DNA of 64,000 nucleotides from Solibacillus cecembensis (GCF_001439635.1 NZ_LMBZ01000015.1:51907-115906), one strand, 5' to 3'; positions 45,545-55,098 are shown, numbered from the stretch's first letter. Notes: generated by a model from the sequence alone, not told the origin. Numbers and translations: made by a program.

Positions 45545-45613
45545 CCAAAACATAGCGACAACTTAATTTATGAAATTTATCTAATAATGGCTGCTGATAC
45601 AAACAAAACGTAT

Positions 45614-46783
45614 TTACTGTGTGCTTAAAATGATTTCTTTCTCTATCAATTTTTTTGGTATTTCCCAGTTTAATGATTCAATTGCTTGCTCGTAATATTG
45701 TTCAATACTACCTAAATAATTTTCATAGAAACGAGCACGCTTGACGAATAAATGGCAATCAATTTCTTCCGTAAAACCAATACCACCATGGATTTGAATA
45801 TTGTGAGCAGATAAACGAATAAAGGCTTGTGTGGCAAAAATACGTGCACTACAAATCGCTTCGATTCGGTCTTCTGCAGCAGTTTCAAGTGCCCAGTTCG
45901 CATAATAAGAAAGAGACCTGGCTGTTTCTAAATCCAGCTTCATATCAGCCAATCGATGCTTAATGGCTTGGAATCGTCCAATTGGGTTGCCAAATTGTTC
46001 ACGAATTTTTGCATATTCACTTGCCATTTCAACAATATGTTCCATTGCACCTACCGCAACGGAAGATAATGCTGCATTGTAAGACAATAAACCTTCCTGT
46101 ATAATCGACCAGCCATCACCAATCGGACCGATGATTTCGTTAACAGGTACTTCCACTTTATCAAATGTCACCTCTGTTAACTTACGTGTTTCATCAAAGC
46201 CTTTCTGATCGCGTAAAGTAGTACCTGATGTGCTTTTATCTACAATCACAACTGTCACTTCATCGTTTATTAGCACCGGTACAATTAAATATTGTGCTAA
46301 CCCGACATCCGGTACCTGTGTTTTCACACCATTTATGACAACTGTTTCATTTTTTAGTGTGGCTTTCACTTGAATTCCTTGTTGCTTGTAGCTACGACCC
46401 GGCTCTAGCCAAGCAATGGTAAAACTTGCTTCACCACTTGCGATTTGCGGTAAATACATTGCCTTTTGCTCACTCGTACCGAATTGTTCAATGATTGGCA
46501 CAGCAAATGCACTTGTTTCTAAATGGAGACCTGGCACTAATGCGCGACCCATCTCCTCCATAATCGGCACTAAATCGAGCTTCCCTAAACCCATACCGTC
46601 GTATTGCTCTGGAATATTCAATTGTGTACAACCTAACTCATGTAACTCTGAAAGCACTGTTTTTACCTGCTCGATTTTATTGTCAATATAATCGCGTGCT
46701 ACCTTCGTTTGTTCCATGTCCGTTAAATATTTCCTTACGTACTCACGAAACATTTCTTGTTCTTGGCTTAATGAAAAATCCAT
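45614..46783 (-). CDS. Acyl-CoA dehydrogenase, subunit 1 (ChsE-like pair)
   Basis: A 389-residue FAD-dependent acyl-CoA dehydrogenase with the N-terminal helix domain, beta domain (FTIAWLEPG, VPDVGLAQYLI) and C-terminal helical domain (REQFGNPIGRFQAIKHRLAD, IQIHGGIGFTEE). The adjacent second dehydrogenase and shared operon suggest a heteromeric enzyme, as in ChsE1-ChsE2 of actinobacteria, where each subunit supplies half of the FAD site. Last gene of the operon; a terminator follows. AAGGTG precedes the ATG. Confidence 0.9.
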   Translation of the reverse strand: MDFSLSQEQEMFREYVRKYLTDMEQTKVARDYIDNKIEQVKTVLSELHELGCTQLNIPEQYDGMGLGKLDLVPIMEEMGRALVPGLHLETSAFAVPIIEQFGTSEQKAMYLPQIASGEASFTIAWLEPGRSYKQQGIQVKATLKNETVVINGVKTQVPDVGLAQYLIVPVLINDEVTVVIVDKSTSGTTLRDQKGFDETRKLTEVTFDKVEVPVNEIIGPIGDGWSIIQEGLLSYNAALSSVAVGAMEHIVEMASEYAKIREQFGNPIGRFQAIKHRLADMKLDLETARSLSYYANWALETAAEDRIEAICSARIFATQAFIRLSAHNIQIHGGIGFTEEIDCHLFVKRARFYENYLGSIEQYYEQAIESLNWEIPKKLIEKEIILSTQ

Positions 46784-46805
46784 TCGTATTCACCTTCTTC
46801 TTCTA

Positions 46806-48002
46806 TTATCGTCCTACATCTTTAGGTAATCCTAAAATACGTTCTCCAATGGTGTTCTTTTGAATTTCACTCGTACCACCGCCAATTGTTTGGCCAAATG
46901 AATACAAGTAATTTCTTTGCCAATAAGAATTGCCATAAACCGCGTCATCTTTCCACAATAAACCTTGCTGCCCTTGCAATGAAATCGCCTCTGAAAACAA
47001 CTCTTTCGTCACTTCACTTACGAATAACTTATCCATCGAACCTTCAACGCCTGGGTGTCCGACTTTCAGTTGCTTCGTTAAATTTCGGTAATAGTTTAAT
47101 AGTGAGCCGCGCGATTTAATATATAAATCGAGCATCCGTTTACGTACTTCGGCTTTTTGAATAAGTGGAATGTCATCTTCTTTCACCGTTTGTGCTAAAC
47201 CGACTAATTCGCTAAATTGCTGTTCTAATGAAAATACTTGCGCACCGATTCCTGTACGTTCGTGCATAAGTAGCGAAATCGTTACGCGCCAGCCATCATC
47301 TACATGACCAATCACTTCGCTATCATAAGCAACCGCATCCGTTAAATACACTTCATTAAAATCATGCTCTCCGTCCATTTGAATAATCGGACGGACTTCT
47401 ACTCCAGGTTGATTCATATCGAGTAGGAAACATGTAAGACCATGATGCTTCTTCTCACCTTTACTCGTACGTGCTACTAAAAAACAACGATCTCCAAAGT
47501 GCGCAAAACTCGTCCAAATTTTTTGACCGTTAATAATCCATTTTTCTCCGTCTTTGACAGCCGTTGTTTGAACAGCTGCTAAGTCAGAACCCGCATTTGG
47601 TTCAGAATAACCTTGGCACCAAACTTCTTCACCAGATAAAATCTTCGGAATATACTTTTCCTGTTGCTCTGGTGTACCTGATTGTATTAATGTTGGCCCT
47701 ACCATGTGTAAGCCAACATAGTTTACTAATGGTGGTGCCTTTACGCGTACCATTTCTTGATGGTAAATAATTTCTTCCATTAATGTCGCATTACGGCCAC
47801 CATACTTTTCTGGCCAAGCAATCGCTGCCCATCGTCCGTCAGAAAGTTGCTTCTGCCAATCACGTAAAAATTGACCGTAAGCGGCTTGCTCCTCTGGCAT
47901 TTCAAAAGTACCCTCTACCCAACCTTCAGGTAAATTGGCTTCTAACCAAGAACGCAACTCCATTCGAAACTGTTCTTCTTGTGCTGTATATGAAAAATCC
48001 AT
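46806..48002 (-). CDS. Acyl-CoA dehydrogenase, subunit 2 (ChsE-like pair)
   Basis: A 398-residue acyl-CoA dehydrogenase. The FAD/substrate loop motifs are QGYSEPNAGSDLA and WTSFAH, and the C-terminal GGGTSEIQKNTIGERILGLP is typical. The frame opens at 48023, but AAGGGGGT lies 7-8 nt before the ATG at 48002, which I choose. It belongs with the following subunit-1 gene (gap about 22 nt). Oxidises an acyl-CoA to the alpha,beta-unsaturated form; the chain type is unknown. Confidence 0.92.
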   Translation of the reverse strand: MDFSYTAQEEQFRMELRSWLEANLPEGWVEGTFEMPEEQAAYGQFLRDWQKQLSDGRWAAIAWPEKYGGRNATLMEEIIYHQEMVRVKAPPLVNYVGLHMVGPTLIQSGTPEQQEKYIPKILSGEEVWCQGYSEPNAGSDLAAVQTTAVKDGEKWIINGQKIWTSFAHFGDRCFLVARTSKGEKKHHGLTCFLLDMNQPGVEVRPIIQMDGEHDFNEVYLTDAVAYDSEVIGHVDDGWRVTISLLMHERTGIGAQVFSLEQQFSELVGLAQTVKEDDIPLIQKAEVRKRMLDLYIKSRGSLLNYYRNLTKQLKVGHPGVEGSMDKLFVSEVTKELFSEAISLQGQQGLLWKDDAVYGNSYWQRNYLYSFGQTIGGGTSEIQKNTIGERILGLPKDVGR

Positions 48003-48029
48003 TGCTACTACCCCCTTATTCAATATGAA

Positions 48030-48464
48030 TTATGCAAGTTTCCATTGTGGCACTGCACGATCCTCTGTGACATCTTCCCAGACCATCTTTACAGCTTTGC
48101 CGATTGTGACATTTTCTGCATTGCCATTTAAAATATTGCCCATAATTTTCACTTCTGGAAGGTCGGTCAACTCTACTACTGCAATGACCAATGGAATATC
48201 ATTTTGGAAGCCTGGTAAAAATGGTCGATAGGACACAACGTAAGAATATACCGTCCCTTGAATGTCACTTCCATGATTTTTCCAAATAACATCGACGCTT
48301 CCACAATTCGAGCAGCTTGGGCCAGGAGGATGATTATATGAATTGCATGTTTCGCACTTTTGTAAGGCCAATTCATGGCGATCCGCAGCATCCCAGTATG
48401 GCGTATTATCGATTGTCTTTAATGGAATTGGCTTGTCATATTTTACTTTTGTCTCTTCACTCAT
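48030..48464 (-). CDS. DUF35 zinc-ribbon/OB-fold protein (acyl-CoA-associated)
   Basis: A 144-residue DUF35 protein: a short N-terminal helix, a four-cysteine rubredoxin-like zinc ribbon (CETC and CSNC, about residues 35-52), then an OB fold (about 60-140). Such proteins pair with thiolase-fold partners; in the igr system the DUF35 part of ChsH2 is needed for the Ltp2 aldolase. Start at the ATG at 48464, since AGGAGG is 8 nt upstream and only 2 nt before the earlier ATG at 48470. It lies 12 nt after the thiolase-fold gene. Confidence 0.9.
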   Translation of the reverse strand: MSEETKVKYDKPIPLKTIDNTPYWDAADRHELALQKCETCNSYNHPPGPSCSNCGSVDVIWKNHGSDIQGTVYSYVVSYRPFLPGFQNDIPLVIAVVELTDLPEVKIMGNILNGNAENVTIGKAVKMVWEDVTEDRAVPQWKLA

Positions 48465-48476
48465 CTTCATATCCTC

Positions 48477-49643
48477 CTATTTGCTTAAAATCATCGCACC
48501 TGCAATATCTGGACCAGCCCAGCCTGTACAAATGCCAATTTCACAATTTTCTACTTGTCGGTTCGTGCCTGCATATTCATGACGTACTTGACGCACAATT
48601 TCGAGCACATTGTTCATGCCATGTGTATAGCCTTCCGATAACATGCCTCCCGCTGTGTTTGTAGGTAGTTTTCCATTTAGCCTCAAGTTCCCTGCTGCTA
48701 CAAAATCGCCTACTTCGCCTTTTGGTGCTAAGCCATATGCCTCTAGTTGACGTAACACTACCCAACTAAAGCAATCATAAATCGACGCGACATCAATATC
48801 TTCTGGTGAAATACCAGCAGCCTTATAAAGCTCTGGTGCAACATAATCTGATGCAACCTCGTCTAAGTTCTTCCAGTAGTGTGCATGAGATACGGTTTGG
48901 CGAGCTGCCATTCCCATAATCTTAACGGGTGTAGACTTACAATCTTTTGCACGTTCCGTAGATGTAACAATAATTGCATTCGCTTCATCTGACTCTAAAC
49001 AAAAGTCATGTTTCGTAAACGGTGAGCTTAAATGAGCTGTTTGCATGTAATCTTCCAATGTTAAAGGCTTGCCATAGAAAAACGCATTTGGGTTGCGCTG
49101 TGCATGTTCATAAAAGCTCGTACAAACATGGCCTAAATGCTCCTGTGTTAAACCGTTTAAGTGCATATGACGTGTCGCAAATAATCCGAACCATTGTCCT
49201 GGACTTCCTGCGCCGTATGGAATGAGGAAGCTGCCGCCATCAAAAGCATTTTGTAATAAATCAGTACTCCAACCGCCACCGCCCATACGCATGCCTGAGC
49301 GTCCGTTCATCGCGCGGTAAATTAACACCGTTTTTGCTTGTCCTGTTTCGATTAAACCAATTGCATCTGCAATTAATAATTCTGTACTACTGCCTCCACC
49401 AAGGATTTCTTTCACTACACCAGGGCGTACCCCTAAATACGTAGCTACTTGATGTGGTGTGCACGAATCATTCTCTGAATAACTCATAAAGCCGTCGATG
49501 TCTTTTGCTTCTAGACCCGCATCGGCAATCGCTGCACGCGCTGCATCTAATGCTAAATGTAATGGCGTCACCCCAGAATTTTTAGAACGTTTACTTTCAC
49601 CTACGCCGACTATGGCATATTTATTTCGAATATTATTCATCAT
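48477..49643 (-). CDS. Thiolase-fold lipid-transfer protein, Ltp2-like retro-aldolase candidate
   Basis: A 388-residue thiolase-superfamily protein of the SCP-x/Ltp type. The position of the usual thiolase nucleophilic cysteine reads GGGSSTELL, without Cys. Later motifs include IYDCFSWVVLRQLE and GGMLSEGYTHGMNNVLE, with conserved tyrosines, and a C-terminal GICTGWAGPD. Loss of the cysteine with retention of these tyrosines fits Ltp2-type retro-aldolases, which cleave beta-hydroxyacyl-CoA, rather than thiolases. The DUF35 gene next door supports this. AAGGAG precedes the ATG. The aldolase role is inference. Confidence 0.8.
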   Translation of the reverse strand: MMNNIRNKYAIVGVGESKRSKNSGVTPLHLALDAARAAIADAGLEAKDIDGFMSYSENDSCTPHQVATYLGVRPGVVKEILGGGSSTELLIADAIGLIETGQAKTVLIYRAMNGRSGMRMGGGGWSTDLLQNAFDGGSFLIPYGAGSPGQWFGLFATRHMHLNGLTQEHLGHVCTSFYEHAQRNPNAFFYGKPLTLEDYMQTAHLSSPFTKHDFCLESDEANAIIVTSTERAKDCKSTPVKIMGMAARQTVSHAHYWKNLDEVASDYVAPELYKAAGISPEDIDVASIYDCFSWVVLRQLEAYGLAPKGEVGDFVAAGNLRLNGKLPTNTAGGMLSEGYTHGMNNVLEIVRQVRHEYAGTNRQVENCEIGICTGWAGPDIAGAMILSK

Positions 49644-49674
49644 CCATCCACTCCTTCTATTTCAGTTAATTCAG

Positions 49675-50088
49675 TTAAAATTGTAAAATTGCTTCGCCTG
49701 AGCCGACGATTTGTTGTGGGCCTTTTTCAGCGAATAATTCTAAAACAGCGATTTGTTTGCCATCTTCTTCATAAATCTTTTTCACAACACCTTGGCAAGT
49801 AATGATATCGTTTGGCACTGTCATGGCACCAAAACGCATTTTAAAATCCTTTACAATCGCCACATCTCCAGCTAGTTTGTTTACGTACTCCCCAAGGAAT
49901 CCCATTACGAGCATGCCGTGTGCAATAACACCAGGTAAACCAATTTTTTGTGCGAATGCATCGTCTGTATGTAACGGATTAAAATCACCTGATGCTCCTG
50001 CATATTTTACAAGCTGTACTTTTGTTACCTGCTCTTTTGTATGTGCTGGTAGCTGTTGCCCCTCTACTAACTGATCAAGTTGAACCAT
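49675..50088 (-). CDS. MaoC-family (R)-specific enoyl-CoA hydratase
   Basis: A 137-residue hot-dog-fold hydratase. The catalytic motif YAGASGDFNPLHTDDAFAQ (about residues 29-47) carries the Asp and His, followed by LPGVIAHGML. It hydrates an enoyl-CoA to a 3-hydroxyacyl-CoA. The neighbour 50143-50592 lacks this motif in full form and is its probable non-identical partner, as in ChsH1/ChsH2 and HadAB heterodimers. AAAGGGGAA precedes the ATG. Confidence 0.9.
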   Translation of the reverse strand: MVQLDQLVEGQQLPAHTKEQVTKVQLVKYAGASGDFNPLHTDDAFAQKIGLPGVIAHGMLVMGFLGEYVNKLAGDVAIVKDFKMRFGAMTVPNDIITCQGVVKKIYEEDGKQIAVLELFAEKGPQQIVGSGEAILQF

Positions 50089-50142
50089 TCAGCATTCCCC
50101 TTTCTTTTTCGGGCTAAGTTTAGAAACTCAGCCCACAAAAAA

Positions 50143-50592
50143 TCATTTCGCTACTAGCGGTCGATAAATAATATTAGTACGGCTCGTTACTACATGATTT
50201 CCTGCCGCGTCCGCTATTTCTGTGTCGAGCACTAAAAATTCCATCGGGCCATTTTTTCCTTCACGTTCGTATACATCCGTCACCTTTAGTTGACAGTGCA
50301 ATACATCCCCTGGTCGAATAGCACGCGTATATATAAATTGTTGCTCTCCGTGAAGCATACGGCGGTAATCCAAGCCTAAATCAAACTGTTCCTCATTATC
50401 ATCCGGACTAATCGCAACCGGAAATGTTGGTGGTGCAATAATCCCACCATGTACAGTCGTTTTGGCATATTGTTCATCTGTATATAAAGGGTTGGTATCA
50501 CCAATTGCCTGGGCAAATTGACGAATATGACGCTGGTCTACTTGAAAAATAAAGAGATTGCTCGTTTTTCCAACTAAATGTGTTAATTCCAT
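50143..50592 (-). CDS. FAS1-like/MaoC N-terminal-type dehydratase subunit
   Basis: A 149-residue hot-dog protein of the MaoC_dehydrat_N type: FIFQVDQRHIRQFAQAIGDTNPLYTDE, then GGIIAPPTFP. The hydratase motif is partial (GDTNPLY instead of GD-NPxH), so catalysis probably depends on the MaoC partner encoded next. GGAGGGTAAG precedes the ATG, only 5 nt after the acyl-CoA synthetase stop. Confidence 0.88.
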   Translation of the reverse strand: MELTHLVGKTSNLFIFQVDQRHIRQFAQAIGDTNPLYTDEQYAKTTVHGGIIAPPTFPVAISPDDNEEQFDLGLDYRRMLHGEQQFIYTRAIRPGDVLHCQLKVTDVYEREGKNGPMEFLVLDTEIADAAGNHVVTSRTNIIYRPLVAK

Positions 50593-50597
50593 GAAAC

Positions 50598-52766
50598 TTA
50601 CCCTCCTACTACTTGTATTTCTGCCACTTTTTCCTGTACGACAATCATGGCATCTGCCGCTTTTATCCCATTTTCATACACGATCAATGGGTTAATATCG
50701 AGCTCTTTAATCGTTTCTTTGTTGTCGTTCATTAAATTTGATACTTTTAAAAGAACATCTATGATTGCCTCTTTATCAACAGGCGCTTTTCCACGGGCTC
50801 CATCTAAAATTGCTTTTCCTTGGAGCTCTTCTAATAAATCGATTGCATCCTTACGAGTTAACGGTGCCACTTTAAATGCGATATCTTTAAACACTTCTAC
50901 AAATACTCCACCTAGACCCGCCATAATAACCGGACCGAATGTTTCATCATTGTGTGCGCCGACAATAATTTCCACACCATTTGGCAACATTTCTTGCACG
51001 GATACACCATTTAACTTCGCAGTAGGATTATAATTTTTTGCATTCGACATCACTTCTTCAAATGCCTTACGTACGTCCTCTTCAGAAGATACATTTAAAC
51101 GAATGGCATCTGCTTCTGTCTTATGTGGAATATGTGGTGAATCTATTTTCAACACAACTGGGAAACCAATTGTTTTTGCCATTTCAACTGCTTCTTCCGC
51201 TTCTTTTGCAATAGCGCGTTTTGTCGTAGGAATGCCATACCTGTCCAGCACTTCACTTGCTTCTGATTCACTTAAAGTAGATCCAGGCTGTAATAAATCT
51301 TCTATAGGAGCTGCACCATAATCAGAGGCAACATCTGATACCTGTTCATTTTCCTTCACATATAAGCTATATTGCACTAGTTTCGATAACGCTCGAACTG
51401 GATTTAATGTACCTGAGATAACCGCTATATCATTTGCGACAAGCGTGTCGGTCGCTTTAGGGAAAGTCAAGCCATCTAGCGGGAATGGGAACAGACCTAT
51501 CACTTTATTGCTCGCTTTAGCAACCGCCACAAACTCCTGTAGCATCGGCGTGTTTTCATCCCAATTGAATGGGAAGTCCGTGAAAATAATATTATCCACA
51601 TCCGGGTCATTCACCAATGCTTTTAATGGCTCTAAATAAAATTCTGGATTTGTCACAGAAGCCGCGGCTGTTAAGTCAATTGGATTACTGACACTTGCAT
51701 AGGAAGGTAATGTTTTCCTAATTTCAACTTTCGTTTCCTCAGATAACTCAACGATATTTAAACCATAGCTTTCACAACGATCCGCTTCATTAATTCCACG
51801 ACCACCTGAGCTCGTAATAATGACCGTGTTTTTACCAGTCGGAAGTTTTTCTGCATTAAATAATTTTGAAAATGCAATAATGTCCTCAAAATCTTCCACA
51901 CGTACAATGCCATTTTGTTTGAAAAAGGCATCATAAATTATGTCTGATCCAGCCAATGCTCCTGTATGAGATGCTGCGGCCCGACTTCCTGCATCACTGC
52001 GCCCTGTTTTCATCAATAAAATTGGTTTTTTCTTATTTAAAGCTTGTTTTGCTAAAACCTTTAATTTCTCAGGTTTTTTCGTGCCTTCTAAATAGCCACT
52101 AATAATGCTCGTCTCATCGTCGTGCACCATATATTCAATAAAATCCTCGAAACTCGCATCCATCTCATTACCTGTACTAACGAAATAGTTGAAGCTAACC
52201 CCTTGTTGCGCTGCTGCCATGTACGTTAAAACACCAAACGCGCCACTTTGTGAAACATAGCCTACACCTTTTTTTCCATCCATTGGTACGGTTAAAATAG
52301 CTGGTGAAAACGTTCCGATTAAGCCGTTTGAAGTATTCACAAGCCCTACACAGTTAGGTCCGACAATACGGATACCATGTTCTTTCGCATATTGAGCGAG
52401 TTCTTGCTGTAATTTTTGCCCTTCTACACCCGTTTCAGAAAAACCTGATGCAAAAATAATGGCCGACTTTACGTTCTTTTCAGCACAAGCGATTAACCCC
52501 GATTTTATTTGATTAAAGCTCACACAAAAAATGACAAGATCAATATCCCCTGGCACAGCTGCTAATGATGGATAACTTTTTAACCCTGCAATTTCACTTG
52601 CTGAAGGATGAATTGGGATAATTTCACCTTGGAAATTTCCATCAATTAAAGCTTGGATTTGCAAATGTCCGATTTTATACTTATTTTCTGATGCACCTAA
52701 TACAGCAATTGCCTTTGGGTTTAACAACGGTCTTAAAGTTTCATAACTTATTATTTCTTGAGTCAT
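50598..52766 (-). CDS. NDP-forming acyl-CoA synthetase (fused alpha-beta)
   Basis: A 722-residue fused acyl-CoA synthetase. Order: CoA-binding Rossmann domain (about 10-140), flavodoxin-like ligase domains (about 150-460) with the phospho-His in SHTGALAG (about residue 267), and an ATP-grasp domain (about 490-715). It forms an acyl-CoA from a free acid with ATP, or runs in reverse. As first gene of the operon it probably activates the pathway's substrate. ATG at 52766 or TTG at 52769; AGGGGTGAT lies upstream of both. Confidence 0.92.
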   Translation of the reverse strand: MTQEIISYETLRPLLNPKAIAVLGASENKYKIGHLQIQALIDGNFQGEIIPIHPSASEIAGLKSYPSLAAVPGDIDLVIFCVSFNQIKSGLIACAEKNVKSAIIFASGFSETGVEGQKLQQELAQYAKEHGIRIVGPNCVGLVNTSNGLIGTFSPAILTVPMDGKKGVGYVSQSGAFGVLTYMAAAQQGVSFNYFVSTGNEMDASFEDFIEYMVHDDETSIISGYLEGTKKPEKLKVLAKQALNKKKPILLMKTGRSDAGSRAAASHTGALAGSDIIYDAFFKQNGIVRVEDFEDIIAFSKLFNAEKLPTGKNTVIITSSGGRGINEADRCESYGLNIVELSEETKVEIRKTLPSYASVSNPIDLTAAASVTNPEFYLEPLKALVNDPDVDNIIFTDFPFNWDENTPMLQEFVAVAKASNKVIGLFPFPLDGLTFPKATDTLVANDIAVISGTLNPVRALSKLVQYSLYVKENEQVSDVASDYGAAPIEDLLQPGSTLSESEASEVLDRYGIPTTKRAIAKEAEEAVEMAKTIGFPVVLKIDSPHIPHKTEADAIRLNVSSEEDVRKAFEEVMSNAKNYNPTAKLNGVSVQEMLPNGVEIIVGAHNDETFGPVIMAGLGGVFVEVFKDIAFKVAPLTRKDAIDLLEELQGKAILDGARGKAPVDKEAIIDVLLKVSNLMNDNKETIKELDINPLIVYENGIKAADAMIVVQEKVAEIQVVGG

Positions 52767-52769
52767 CAA

Positions 52770-53026
52770 CTATCACCCCTAGTATTGTTTTCATCAGATT
52801 CAATATCTGTAACAATACTTTAACAACAACTATTTAAATAATCAGAAAACTACAGGATGTAAATTTATATACTTATAAAGACCATATTATTTCAAAATAA
52901 AATACCTCAGCCGTTGATATGACTGGGCTTAAAATTTCAATAAAAAATTATATGCACTTTATAACCCCGACAACTACGCAAGTTAACCTCGACACTAACC
53001 CCCTGTAAGCGCATTCACATAAAAAA
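52770..53026. promoter_or_regulatory. Probable promoter region of the acyl-CoA operon
   Basis: This 257-base AT-rich gap lies between the terminator of the Xre-type gene and the synthetase start. A promoter is expected because the terminator isolates the operon. No operator palindrome was recognised. Confidence 0.35.
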
Positions 53027-53062
53027 AAGCTTTACCGAAAGTTAGTAACTTCAGTAAAGCCT
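53027..53062 (-). terminator. Terminator of the Xre-type gene
   Basis: The minus-strand stem aggctttactg/cggtaaagctt with an inner aagtta/taactt pairing, followed by an unbroken T8 run, 45 nt past the stop. Confidence 0.9.
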
Positions 53063-53106
53063 TACATTTTTTAAATTATTTTCTCTAAAGGAAATCTAAT
53101 GTTTTA

Positions 53107-55098
53107 TCAACCGAATTTTTCCATCCATTTCACTATTTTTCCTCTTAACTTTGCGGATGGCTTTGCTTGACTACGTTCAATATTACTGATGTAGGATGCT
53201 GACACTTCAAGTTCCTCTGCTACTGTTAATAGTGTGAGTTTATGCTCTTTACGAATTTCCAGAAGGCGTTCACTTATCTTTCTAAGCACAGCATTTTTTT
53301 TCATTGCTGTTTCATCTTGTGGAGTCGCGTTTTTATCCATTTTTTTTATAGAGCGATAATGATCCTTCACAACATGCGATGGTTCAATGACAACAGATGT
53401 ATTGAGCCAATATTTTGTCCACCCTCTATTTAAAGCTAAATCTTCGTCCCAATTCACATAATGCCAATCTGCAATAATATTGTCGGCAGTTAATTGATCA
53501 AGCGCCTTTTCAAATCGTTCACGCGTACGCATTGGAGAACGTTTATTTAACGTTTCACCACTCGCCTCTAGTAATGTGCTAATTTTATTTAACTGCAAAA
53601 AGTCTCCTTTATAAGCTTGCGTACGCCAACGCCAGCTCAAGTATCGGCATAGCTGCTTTTCACAACTAAAACGGTAAGCATGATACCTAAGTGCCTTTAG
53701 CGGTAAGAGCGCAACTTGCCTTTGCGATGATGTTAAATATTTTGCCAACACTTTATCGAGTGTAAATGAAATCTTTTTACTACAATTATCTTTGTTCACA
53801 ATATATTCTTTACCGTCTTTTTGTTTAAATAGTATGGTTCTTCCTTGCACGCCAACTTGTACAGGTTGATTGTTTTTATACATGACCGTTTTTTCAATCG
53901 TTAACCATAAACTTTGAATATTACTTAATGCCGTGATGACTTGCTCTTTCTGCTTTGCTTCAAAACCTCCACGTCTCCCCTCTCCACCTAACTTTGCTTT
54001 TAAGCCGCGCATTACTAAAATATCGGCTAACTCAATTTCGATAATTTCTTCAGTATGTTTGGATCTGTGCAAAAATATGCTACATAAAATATCAAGGACA
54101 TCAACATCGATTGTCGATAACTGTTGTACAATAGTATGCGCCATTATCAATGAATCTTCGTTTAAAGTCATCGTATTTTTATCATTTTCAAGCTTTGGAA
54201 TAATTCGTATATGCCCTTTTGTCTTACCTTTAATAAAGTTGTACTGTGGCCAAGAATCTAGAGCCCCCTGTGTAAAATCTCGTCGATACATTGCTTCTCT
54301 CACCGCATGATAAACGACACTATTTAATACAAAAATATAATTTGGAACAGTTGTTATTTGTATATTTTCTCGTTCTATTCGTATGACCTCTTGCTTTTCA
54401 ACGGCATGCTCAATTCGTAAATACGTTTGAATATTATTGTTCAATTCATGAATAAGTTTCCGTTGCCATTCTTGAATATATAAATCGATCGCGCGTGAAA
54501 ATTTATTAATAAACTCCCCATTACTCGTCAAATTGCTCGTTAACCGTTCGACAAATAACTCATTTAATTCGGTTGGTGTTAAATTTTTCAAACCATTCAC
54601 ACCATTTGTAATGACCATTTCTTCAAAAACAAATGTCGTTAGCTGTGCTCTACACCAACTATAAAAATAATCCCATGTAATCGGGTCACTAATGAATGTT
54701 GATTTTCGAATGATTCTTTTCGTTTTCTGAAGAGCTTCATCAAGAAGTGATTGATTACTTAAGATGGACTGATTCGTATCGTCATTTTGTGCCACAACAT
54801 AAAAAATAACAGACTTTGCCATCTTCTCGATTGTACGATTTCTTGCTTCTATGCGAAGTTTATAAAACAACTCCTCATTTTGTAAATATGCGTCTTCACT
54901 TAATACATATCTTTTTGAATAAGATGCACTATCATGATGATCTAAAGCAATAATAGTTCCGTCTGCCATATGCTGTTCGTATAAAGACAGGTAATCATAC
55001 TGTGTTTCAAGCTCATCGAAAATACATAATACGTAAAAATTTTGAATAACGTTTTTATATTGATCGATCACTTGCTGTATATAATTATTCATCCCCAA
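53107..55098 (-). CDS. Large protein with C-terminal Xre helix-turn-helix, unknown
   Basis: About 663 residues. Only the C-terminus is recognisable: an Xre-type HTH (LTLLTVAEELEVSASYISNIERSQAKPS, about residues 620-650). The N-terminal 600 residues match no family I know; they are mostly alpha/beta with a few basic stretches and a possible winged-helix part (RERFEKALDQLTADNIIADW) near residue 530. The frame opens at 55176. GAGGAGG lies 9 nt before a TTG at 55098, and an ATG follows at 55092; I take the TTG. It is upstream of the acyl-CoA operon, so it could be its regulator, or an unrelated replication-initiator-like protein. Confidence 0.7.
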   Translation of the reverse strand: MGMNNYIQQVIDQYKNVIQNFYVLCIFDELETQYDYLSLYEQHMADGTIIALDHHDSASYSKRYVLSEDAYLQNEELFYKLRIEARNRTIEKMAKSVIFYVVAQNDDTNQSILSNQSLLDEALQKTKRIIRKSTFISDPITWDYFYSWCRAQLTTFVFEEMVITNGVNGLKNLTPTELNELFVERLTSNLTSNGEFINKFSRAIDLYIQEWQRKLIHELNNNIQTYLRIEHAVEKQEVIRIERENIQITTVPNYIFVLNSVVYHAVREAMYRRDFTQGALDSWPQYNFIKGKTKGHIRIIPKLENDKNTMTLNEDSLIMAHTIVQQLSTIDVDVLDILCSIFLHRSKHTEEIIEIELADILVMRGLKAKLGGEGRRGGFEAKQKEQVITALSNIQSLWLTIEKTVMYKNNQPVQVGVQGRTILFKQKDGKEYIVNKDNCSKKISFTLDKVLAKYLTSSQRQVALLPLKALRYHAYRFSCEKQLCRYLSWRWRTQAYKGDFLQLNKISTLLEASGETLNKRSPMRTRERFEKALDQLTADNIIADWHYVNWDEDLALNRGWTKYWLNTSVVIEPSHVVKDHYRSIKKMDKNATPQDETAMKKNAVLRKISERLLEIRKEHKLTLLTVAEELEVSASYISNIERSQAKPSAKLRGKIVKWMEKFG

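Noticed and set aside
47564..48391. Several long plus- and minus-strand frames overlapping the acyl-CoA operon
   Set aside because: Shadows of the minus-strand dehydrogenase, DUF35 and thiolase-fold genes; their products have no family motifs.
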